Below, piece by piece: positions 8,831-16,180 of a stretch of 34,194 bases of DNA. The notes below the pieces were generated by a model. The model saw nothing but the letters and a program-made list of their open reading frames with translations, did not search any database and was not told the origin of the DNA. A program made the position numbers and the translations under genes. This DNA is from Gammaproteobacteria bacterium (GTDB lineage Bacteria; Pseudomonadota; Gammaproteobacteria; Chromatiales; Chromatiaceae), in assembly GCA_003972985.1 (NCBI GenBank), contig QNZQ01000104.1:1-34194 (forward strand). The letters are read 5' to 3'. Position 1 is the stretch's first letter, and each line of letters starts with the position of its first letter.

Positions 8831-9868
8831 ATGCAACGCAAAGCTGTCGCCCTGATCTCCGGAGGCCTCGATTCGCTGCTGGCCGTCCGGATCATCCAGG
8901 AACAGGACATCCACGTCGAGGGCATCAACTTCTTCACCGGTTTCTGCGTGGAGGGGCACACCCATGCCATCCGCAAAAAGGACCAGAAGAAACCCAAGCG
9001 CAACAACGCCCTGTGGGCAGCGGAACAGCTCGGCATCAAACTCCACATCGTCGACATCGTTGAAGAGTACAAGCAGGTGGTGTTCAACCCCAGGTACGGG
9101 TACGGCGCCAACCTGAACCCCTGTCTCGACTGCAAGATCTTCATGGTGAAGAAGGCGAAGGAGTGGATGGAGGCCCACGGTTTCGATTTCATCATCACCG
9201 GCGAAGTGGTGGGACAGCGCCCCAAGTCGCAGCGCAAGGACACCATGCCCATCGTGCAGCGCGACTCCGGAATCGGCGACCGGCTGCTGCGACCCCTGTG
9301 CGCGAAGAATCTGCCCCCCACCCTGCCGGAGCGTGAGGGCTGGGTGGACCGGGAGAAGCTCTACGATTTCTCCGGCCGCACGCGCAAGCCACAGATGGCG
9401 CTGGCAAAACAGTTCGGCTTCGAGGATTATGCCCAGCCTGCCGGCGGCTGCTGCTTCCTCACCGATGAACAGTATTCGGTGAAGCTGCAGGACCTGTGGA
9501 AGGCCCGCGGCTCCAGGCAGTACGAAATGGACGACATCATGCTGCTCAAGGTGGGCCGCCACATTCGCTCGCGCCCCGAATACAAGTTGATCATCTCCCG
9601 CGAGGAGGGGGAAGGAAAGTTCCTCCAGGGCTACCGCAAGCTCTATCCCAGCCTCAAGACCGTGAGTCACCCCGGCCCTCTCTGCCTCATCGACGGTGAC
9701 TTCGCCGAGGAGCAGATTGAGGAAGCGGCACGTATCGTGGCCCGCTACAGCCAGGGCAAGAACGCTCCCGAGGTGGAACTGGAATACCGCGATACCGAAG
9801 GCAATACCCGCCTGGTGACGGTCACCCCCCTTGCACCACACGAGTTGAAGAAGGAATGGGTAGTATGA
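8831..9868 (+). CDS. PP-loop ATP pyrophosphatase, MnmA/ThiI-like tRNA thiolation family protein
   Basis: SGGLDSLLAV PP-loop at the N-terminus, LNPCLDCKIFMVKKAKEWM, ITGEVVGQRPKSQ and PAGGCCFLTD. Confidence 0.8.
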   Translation: MQRKAVALISGGLDSLLAVRIIQEQDIHVEGINFFTGFCVEGHTHAIRKKDQKKPKRNNALWAAEQLGIKLHIVDIVEEYKQVVFNPRYGYGANLNPCLDCKIFMVKKAKEWMEAHGFDFIITGEVVGQRPKSQRKDTMPIVQRDSGIGDRLLRPLCAKNLPPTLPEREGWVDREKLYDFSGRTRKPQMALAKQFGFEDYAQPAGGCCFLTDEQYSVKLQDLWKARGSRQYEMDDIMLLKVGRHIRSRPEYKLIISREEGEGKFLQGYRKLYPSLKTVSHPGPLCLIDGDFAEEQIEEAARIVARYSQGKNAPEVELEYRDTEGNTRLVTVTPLAPHELKKEWVV

Positions 9869-9980
9869 ACAGGCGCCTGTCGTTGGGCACGCTACGCTTT
9901 GCCCAACTTCCATCGATTTTCCAGGCAGATTGGGCACAGGCCGAAGGCCCTTCCCAATACGCCAAGCGGTGTTTCTCCCG

Positions 9981-10214
9981 ATGAGCCGCCATCTCCTCGA
10001 CTGCCGCCGTCTGCTCTGCCCGATGCCGGTGATCCGCATCCAGGACCGCATTGCCGAACTGGAGCCCGGCGACGAACTGGAAGCGATCTGCACCGATCCG
10101 GGGGTGATGCAGGACATTCCCGCCTGGTGCCGCATCAACGGCCATCAGGTTCTCGAAACGCGCGAAGAGGACGACGAATACATCCTGCTCCTCCGCGTGG
10201 GCGAAGGCGAATGA
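9981..10214 (+). CDS. TusA-family sulfurtransferase
   Basis: 77 aa; LDCRRLLCPMPVIRIQDRIAELEPGDELEAICTDPG has the TusA CPxP core. Confidence 0.88.
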   Translation: MSRHLLDCRRLLCPMPVIRIQDRIAELEPGDELEAICTDPGVMQDIPAWCRINGHQVLETREEDDEYILLLRVGEGE

Positions 10215-11377
10215 GCGAGTCCCCCCGAATCGGCAGCCAGGAGCATCGCGACCAGCGCCGTGACGCCTCGGCACGGGTGGCCTGGGTCGGCGCCGGCGTC
10301 AACCTGCTCCTGAGCGTAGTGAAGATCATCGTGGGCATCGTCGGCCACTCCCAGGCCCTGATCGTGGACGGCATCCACTCGGTCTCGGACCTGCTCACCG
10401 ACGTATTGGTGCTGTTCGCCTCCCGGCACGCCGCCCACGGCCCCGACGAGAGCCATCCCTACGGCCATGGCCGCTTCGAGACCGCAGCCACCCTGGCGCT
10501 GGGTGCCTTCCTAGTGCTCATCGCCGGCGGCATCATGTGGGACTCGGTGGAGCGGCTGATGCGCCCCGAAGCGGCCTGGTCACCGGAACCCATCGCGCTC
10601 TACGCCGCACTCTTTTCCATCCTCGCCAACGAAGGACTCTTCTGGTACACACGGGCGGTGGCCAGGCGCATCCGCTCCGACCTGCTCATGGCCAATGCCT
10701 GGCACCACCGTTCCGATGCCGTCTCCTCCGTCGTGGTACTGGCAGGCGTGGGCGGCGCCCTGCTCGGCTACACCTGGCTCGACCTGGTGGCCGCCCTCAT
10801 CGTCGGCTTCATGGTGGCCAAGATCGGCTGGGATCTCGGCTGGGGCGCCATGCGCGAACTGGTGGACGAGGCCCTGGAAGAGGAGAAGGTGCGCGAGATC
10901 CGCAGGGCCATCATCGATGTCCCGGGAGTCAGCTCCATCCACATGCTGCGCACCCGCCGCCAGGGCCACGAGGCCATGGCCGACGTGCACGTGCAGGTGG
11001 CCCCCTGGATCTCGGTCTCCGAAGGACACATGCTGAGTATCGCCGTGGAAGAGCAGATCAAGGCAGCCGTGGAAGAGATCACCGACGTTACCGTCCATAT
11101 CGACCCGGAAAACGATGAAGAGCAGCCCACCTGCAAGGGGCTGCCGCTGCGCGAAGAGGTGATGAAGGAACTACAGCAGGCTTGGTCCCACCTGCGGTGC
11201 CTGGGCCGCGAGGAGCGCATCCTGCTCCACTACCTGGCCGGGAAAATCGACCTGGAGATCTTCTTTCCCCTCGCCTGCTACGAGGGCGAGGCCGAGTCCC
11301 GCAAGCTGCAGGAGTCCATGACCAAGGCACTGCGTAGCCTGTCCCACTACGGGGAGGTCCGGCTCTATTTCGGCTGA
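10211..11377 (+). CDS. Cation diffusion facilitator (CDF) transporter with extended C-terminus
   Basis: ATGA overlap with tusA-like gene; [57 protein letters not shown] and a cytoplasmic CTD, followed by about 95 extra residues. Confidence 0.9.
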   Translation: MSESPRIGSQEHRDQRRDASARVAWVGAGVNLLLSVVKIIVGIVGHSQALIVDGIHSVSDLLTDVLVLFASRHAAHGPDESHPYGHGRFETAATLALGAFLVLIAGGIMWDSVERLMRPEAAWSPEPIALYAALFSILANEGLFWYTRAVARRIRSDLLMANAWHHRSDAVSSVVVLAGVGGALLGYTWLDLVAALIVGFMVAKIGWDLGWGAMRELVDEALEEEKVREIRRAIIDVPGVSSIHMLRTRRQGHEAMADVHVQVAPWISVSEGHMLSIAVEEQIKAAVEEITDVTVHIDPENDEEQPTCKGLPLREEVMKELQQAWSHLRCLGREERILLHYLAGKIDLEIFFPLACYEGEAESRKLQESMTKALRSLSHYGEVRLYFG

Positions 11378-11387
11378 AGGACAGTCC

Positions 11388-11404
11388 TGCACTGGGAAAG
11401 TGCA
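11388..11404. promoter_or_regulatory. NtrC-like operator, site 1
   Basis: TGCACTGGGAAAGTGCA: dyad TGCACT-N5-AGTGCA upstream of glnA. Confidence 0.6.
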
Positions 11405-11418
11405 GCCCCGGCTCAGCC

Positions 11419-11435
11419 TGCACCACTTTGGTGAG
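11419..11435. promoter_or_regulatory. NtrC-like operator, site 2
   Basis: TGCACC-ACTTT-GGTGAG, close to the NtrC consensus TGCACC-N5-GGTGCA; centre 31 bp from site 1. Confidence 0.65.
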
Positions 11436-11523
11436 CATGACCCCTCTGCCCCGGGCGCGGATTTTCAGAAGAAACCTTGATAGACCAATCAACCATTTGA
11501 CCTTGACCTCTTTGGGGGTTGAG

Positions 11524-11539
11524 TGGCATGGTTCCTGCT
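11524..11539 (+). promoter_or_regulatory. Sigma54 (-24/-12) promoter of glnA
   Basis: TGGCATGGTTCCTGCT: GG and GC elements separated by 10 nt, 81-96 bp upstream of the glnA ATG. Confidence 0.75.
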
Positions 11540-11619
11540 CCGCTGACAAGGCTAAGCATTTACCGGCCGCTCCACGCGGGAGCCGGCCACCCGATTCGAT
11601 AACCAACCTGGAGGGGCAA

Positions 11620-13029
11620 ATGTCCGCAAAAGACGTCCTCAAGATGATCAAAGACAACGACGTGAAATTCGTCGATTTCCGTTTCACCGATACCCGTGGC
11701 AAGGAGCAGCATGTCTCTGTCCCGGCCAATATCATCGATGAAGATATTTTCGAAGAAGGCAAGATGTTCGACGGCTCGTCCATCGCCGGCTGGAAAGGCA
11801 TCAACGAGTCCGACATGATCCTGATGCCGGACCCGGACACCGCGGTCATCGACCCCTTTGCCGACGAAACCATGCTTAACCTGCGTTGCGACATTCTCGA
11901 GCCCTCCACCATGGAAGGCTACGAGCGCGATCCCCGCTCCGTGGCCAAGCGCGCCGAAGCCTACCTGAAAAGCACCGGCATCGCTGACGTGGCCTACTTC
12001 GGCCCCGAGCCCGAGTTCTTCATCCTCGACGACGTACGCTGGGGCGCGGACATGTCCGGCGCCTTCTACAAGGTGGATTCCGAAGAAGCCGAATGGAACA
12101 CGGAAAAGGTCTATGAAGACGGCAACATCGGCCACCGTCCCGGCCTGAAGGGCGGTTACTTCCCCGTGCCTCCCGTCGATTCCCTGCACGACCTGCGTGC
12201 CGCCATGTGCCTGGCCCTGGAAGAGATGGGCGTCAAGGTCGAGGTGCACCACCACGAAGTGGCCACCGCCGGACAGTGCGAGATCGGCACCATGTTCGAC
12301 ACCCTGGTGAAGCGCGCCGACCAGAACCAGATCATGAAGTACGTCATCCAGAACGTGGGCCACGCCTACGGCAAGACCGTCACCTTCATGCCCAAGCCCC
12401 TGGTCGGCGACAACGGCTCCGGCATGCACGTGCACCAATCCCTGGCAAAGGGTGGCGAGAACATCTTCGCCGGTGACCAGTACGGCGGCCTCTCCGAAGC
12501 CGCGCTCTACTACATTGGTGGCATCATCAAGCACGCTCGCGCCCTGAATGCCTTCACCAACGCTTCCACCAACAGCTACAAGCGCCTGGTGCCCGGCTTC
12601 GAGGCGCCCGTGATGCTGGCCTATTCCGCCCGCAACCGTTCCGCCTCCATCCGCATTCCCTGGGTCTCCAGTCCCAAGGCGCGCCGTATCGAGGTTCGCT
12701 TCCCCGATCCCACCGCCAACCCCTACCTGGCCTTCTCCGCCATGATGATGGCCGGCCTGGACGGCATCCAGAACAAGATCCATCCCGGCGACGCCATGGA
12801 CAAGGACCTGTACGACCTGCCTGCCGAGGAAGCAGCCGCCATCCCCACCGTCTGCCACAGCCTGGATCAGGCACTGGAAGCCCTGGACGCGGATCGCGAG
12901 TTCCTCACTGCCGGCGGCGTCTTCACCGACGACCTCATCGACGGCTACATCGAGCTGAAGATGGAAGAGGTGACCCGCCTGCGCATGACCACCCACCCGG
13001 TGGAATTCGACATGTACTACAGCCTGTAA
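11620..13029 (+). CDS. glnA: Glutamine synthetase type I
   Basis: [62 protein letters not shown] and the adenylylation motif DLYDLP; preceded by GGAGGGG RBS-like sequence. Confidence 0.98.
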   Translation: MSAKDVLKMIKDNDVKFVDFRFTDTRGKEQHVSVPANIIDEDIFEEGKMFDGSSIAGWKGINESDMILMPDPDTAVIDPFADETMLNLRCDILEPSTMEGYERDPRSVAKRAEAYLKSTGIADVAYFGPEPEFFILDDVRWGADMSGAFYKVDSEEAEWNTEKVYEDGNIGHRPGLKGGYFPVPPVDSLHDLRAAMCLALEEMGVKVEVHHHEVATAGQCEIGTMFDTLVKRADQNQIMKYVIQNVGHAYGKTVTFMPKPLVGDNGSGMHVHQSLAKGGENIFAGDQYGGLSEAALYYIGGIIKHARALNAFTNASTNSYKRLVPGFEAPVMLAYSARNRSASIRIPWVSSPKARRIEVRFPDPTANPYLAFSAMMMAGLDGIQNKIHPGDAMDKDLYDLPAEEAAAIPTVCHSLDQALEALDADREFLTAGGVFTDDLIDGYIELKMEEVTRLRMTTHPVEFDMYYSL

Positions 13030-13047
13030 AAAAACCGGGAAACCGGC

Positions 13048-13079
13048 ACGGAAAACGATCCTTCGGGAGCGTTTTCCGT
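13048..13079 (+). terminator. Intrinsic terminator of glnA with TTCG loop
   Basis: ACGGAAAACGaTCC-TTCG-GGAgCGTTTTCCGT followed by TATTTT. Confidence 0.8.
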
Positions 13080-13084
13080 TATTT

Positions 13085-13116
13085 TAACCCGGAAAATTCA
13101 TGAATTTTCCGGGTTA
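13085..13116. repeat. Perfect 32-bp palindrome at the 3' ends of glnA and moaE
   Basis: TAACCCGGAAAATTCATGAATTTTCCGGGTTA equals its own reverse complement and contains the moaE stop codon. Confidence 0.85.
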
Positions 13117-13593
13117 GGAGGCGTTCCAGCGCTGTTCCGCCTCGCGATCGGACGCGCGCGCCTCCACCCAGCGCTCCCCCTCTTCCGTCCGTTCCTTCTT
13201 CCAGAAGGGAGCCCGGGTCTTGAGCCAGTCTATGATGAACTCGCAGGCACGGAACGCATCACCGCGGTGACGACTGGCCACGCTGACCAGCACGATAGGA
13301 TCCTCTGGCCTCAGCTCGCCCACGCGGTGAATCACCCGCACCCCTTCGAGCTGCCAGCGGGATTCTGCTTCGTCGATGATCTTGCCGAGGGCCTTTTCGG
13401 TCATTCCCGGGTAGTGTTCCAGGGTCATGGCACTCACCCGGTCGCCATCGTTGATGTCACGCATCAGCCCGAGAAAGGTCACCACCGCCCCGGCGCGCGG
13501 ATTGCCGGCACGCACCGCCTGCTCCTCGGCCGCCGCATCGAAGGGCGCCTCCTGGACCGAAACATATCGTCGCACTAGACTCATCTTTATCAT
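13114..13593 (-). CDS. moaE: Molybdopterin synthase catalytic subunit
   Basis: GAVVTFLGLMRDINDGDRVSAMTLEHYPGM, VIHRVGELRPEDPIVLVSVASRHRGDAFRACEFIIDWLKTRAPFWKKE. An internal ATG at 13584 is an alternative start. Confidence 0.95.
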   Translation of the reverse strand: MIKMSLVRRYVSVQEAPFDAAAEEQAVRAGNPRAGAVVTFLGLMRDINDGDRVSAMTLEHYPGMTEKALGKIIDEAESRWQLEGVRVIHRVGELRPEDPIVLVSVASRHRGDAFRACEFIIDWLKTRAPFWKKERTEEGERWVEARASDREAEQRWNAS

Positions 13594-13594
13594 T

Positions 13595-13660
13595 GTAGGT
13601 CGGGCTTTAGCCCGACAACAAGCGAAAGCGCCGGATGCGCTGCGGCTTATCCGGCCTACG
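13595..13660. repeat. REP/BIME-like intergenic repeat
   Basis: GTAGGTCGGGCTTTAGCCCGACAAC followed by CGCCGGATGCGCTGCGGCTTATCCGGCCTACG; two internal hairpins bracketed by GTAGG/CCTAC. Confidence 0.75.
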
Positions 13661-13695
13661 AAATCCGGTTGCCGGCCCCACAGGAAGGCTGACCA

Positions 13696-14514
13696 CTAAA
13701 ACAACGACGCACTCAGCTCGTTCACCGCCGCCAGCATGTCGGGGTCGTCGGTGAGCGCCTGGGCGATGGCACTGGAGCAGGCAGTGACCGGGGCGATGCC
13801 CGAGGCCATGAGCCGCGCCGCGTGCACCAGCAGCCGGGTGGAGGCCCCTTCGTCAAGCCCCTGGCCCTTGAGGTTGCGGGTCATCTGGGCGAACTTCACC
13901 AGCTGGCGGGCGGTGGCAGCGTCGATGCCGGTCTCCTTCTCGATGATCTTCTGCTCCAGCGCAGCATCAGGATAGTCGAACTCCAGCGCCACGAAACGCT
14001 GGCGGGTGGACTGCTTCAGATCCTTGAGCACCGACTGGTAGCCTGGATTGTAGGACATGGCCAGGCAGAACTCGGGCGGCGCCTCGAGCAGCTCACCGAT
14101 CTTTTCCATGGGGAGCACCCGCCGGTCGTCGGCCAGGGGGTGGATCACCACCGTGGTATCTTTGCGCGCCTCCACCACCTCGTCCAGGTAGCAGATGCTG
14201 CCGTTGCGCACCGCCCGGGCCAGGGGGCCGTCCACCCAGACCGTCTCGCCTCCCTTGACCAGGAAACGCCCCACCAGGTCGGAAGCAGTGAGGTCGTCGT
14301 GGCAGGAGACCGTGAGCAGGGGTCGCTGCAGGCGCCAGGCCATGTGCTCCATGAAGCGGGTCTTGCCGCAGCCCGTGGGCCCCTTGAGCAGCACCGGCAG
14401 GCCGTTTTTCCAGGCGGCCTCGAATACGGCGATCTCCTCCCCCACCGGCTCGTAGTAGGGCTCCTTCTCGAAGATGTACTCTTCCGGCGTCAGTACACGG
14501 GCGTGCTGGGTCAC
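13696..14514 (-). CDS. CbbQ/NirQ/NorQ/GpvN-family MoxR AAA ATPase
   Basis: [99 protein letters not shown]. Confidence 0.92.
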   Translation of the reverse strand: MTQHARVLTPEEYIFEKEPYYEPVGEEIAVFEAAWKNGLPVLLKGPTGCGKTRFMEHMAWRLQRPLLTVSCHDDLTASDLVGRFLVKGGETVWVDGPLARAVRNGSICYLDEVVEARKDTTVVIHPLADDRRVLPMEKIGELLEAPPEFCLAMSYNPGYQSVLKDLKQSTRQRFVALEFDYPDAALEQKIIEKETGIDAATARQLVKFAQMTRNLKGQGLDEGASTRLLVHAARLMASGIAPVTACSSAIAQALTDDPDMLAAVNELSASLF

Positions 14515-14889
14515 TGGGGGCTCCTGGAAATATCTGCTCTTGTTGGTATCGACTCAATCGACTGCAGGCTGGGCAAAGCGAAGCGTGCCCAACAGAATAC
14601 GCTGGATACGCTGGTATTGAGCACGGTCCTTCCGTGCCTGCACCCATGTTACCCCAGCCCAGCGGGACTATCATGCGCTGAAATCATGGATTATCCGGGC
14701 CCAGCATACGGCACATCTATTAGCATATTGGAAAATTCGATTGTTTTGGCATGGCACCGGAAAGCGAAGGGGAGTATCTTAGCCAGCTTGAATGCGGGCT
14801 TGCGCCCGTAACGGATTTCCGGTCCTCCGACGCCTGTCGACGGAGAGCCAACCACCCCAGAAATCGTAATCCGCAACGGAGGTAATTCC

Positions 14890-16176
14890 ATGACGGAGGT
14901 AGTAGCCACAAACCAGACCATCCTGGTGGTCGGTGGCGGCATCAGCGGCATGACCGCCGCGCTGGAAGCCGCTGAAACCGGGGCTCAGGTCGTACTGGTC
15001 GAGAAACGCCCCTACCTGGGCGGCCGCACCAGCCAGCTCTACAAGTACTTCCCCAAGCTGTGCCACCCTACCTGCGGGCTGGAGATCAACCAGCGCCGGG
15101 CGAAGACCAACCCCAACCTGACCATCATCACCAATGCCGAGGTCACCGGCCTGGAAGGCGAGGCGGGCAACTACACCGCCACGGTCAAGCTCAACCCCAC
15201 TTACGTCAACGACAACTGCACCGCCTGCGGCGACTGCGCCAAGGCCGTGGAGACCGAGTTCGAAGACGAGTACAACTACGGACTGAGCAAGCGCAAGGGC
15301 GCCTACCTGCCCCACGTCATGGCCCATCCCATGAAGTACGTGCTCGATCCGCGCATTATCGGCACCGATGACGCCCAGAAGGCCAAGGATGCCTGCAAGT
15401 ACGACGCCATCGACCTGGAGCAGGAAGAGCAGGAGATCAACTTCCCCGTGGGTGCCGTGGTCTGGGCCACCGGCTGGAAACCCTACGATGCGGCCAAGAT
15501 CCAGCCCTACGGCTACGATCGCTTCGCCAACGTGATCACCAGCGTGGAATTCGAACGCATGGCCGACCCCAAGGGCCCTACCGGCGGCAAGATCGTGCGC
15601 CCCTCCGACGGCAAGGAAGCGAAGAACGTCGCTTTCATCCAGTGCGCCGGCTCCCGTGACCGCAACCACCTGTGGCACTGCTCGCGCATCTGCTGCATGG
15701 CCTCGCTGAAGCAGACCCACTACGTGGTGGACGCCTACGGCGACGACGCCAAAGTGAGCATCTACTACATCGACATCCGCGCCATCGACCGCTTCGAGGA
15801 CTTCTATGCCAACGTGAAGGCCATGGACAACGTCAGTTTCATCAAGTCCAAGGTGGCCTCCATCACGCGCAACAAGGAGAACGACAACCCCGTGTTGAAC
15901 GGCGTGGATACCGAGGGTTACCACCGCTATGCCAACGAACACGATCTGGTGGTGCTGGCCATCGGCATGGAACCTTCGGTGGATGCCGACAGCCTGCCGG
16001 TGCAGGTCCAGCTCAACCGGGAAGGCTTTATCGAACCATCCGACGAGAACGGCGGCGTATTCCCCGCGGGCGTGGCGACCGACGCGCTCGACGTGAACCG
16101 GGCGGTGCAGAACGCCACCGGCGCCGCACTCAAGGCCATTCAGGTCGTCAATCGCGTAGCACGTGCGGAGGGCTGA
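14890..16176 (+). CDS. qmoA: QmoA-like flavin/iron-sulfur oxidoreductase (HdrA-related)
   Basis: FAD motif ILVVGGGISGMTAALEAAETGAQVVLVEK, GGRTSQLYKYFPKLCHPTCGLEINQRR, CTACGDCAKAVETEFEDEYNYGLSKRKGAYLPHVMAHP; RBS GGAGG upstream. Confidence 0.88.
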   Translation: MTEVVATNQTILVVGGGISGMTAALEAAETGAQVVLVEKRPYLGGRTSQLYKYFPKLCHPTCGLEINQRRAKTNPNLTIITNAEVTGLEGEAGNYTATVKLNPTYVNDNCTACGDCAKAVETEFEDEYNYGLSKRKGAYLPHVMAHPMKYVLDPRIIGTDDAQKAKDACKYDAIDLEQEEQEINFPVGAVVWATGWKPYDAAKIQPYGYDRFANVITSVEFERMADPKGPTGGKIVRPSDGKEAKNVAFIQCAGSRDRNHLWHCSRICCMASLKQTHYVVDAYGDDAKVSIYYIDIRAIDRFEDFYANVKAMDNVSFIKSKVASITRNKENDNPVLNGVDTEGYHRYANEHDLVVLAIGMEPSVDADSLPVQVQLNREGFIEPSDENGGVFPAGVATDALDVNRAVQNATGAALKAIQVVNRVARAEG

Positions 16177-16180
16177 GCAG

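Noticed and set aside
8825-10138. 437-aa minus-strand ORF
   Set aside because: Antisense to the PP-loop and TusA-like genes; no recognisable domain.
11560-12996. 478-aa minus-strand ORF
   Set aside because: Antisense to glnA.
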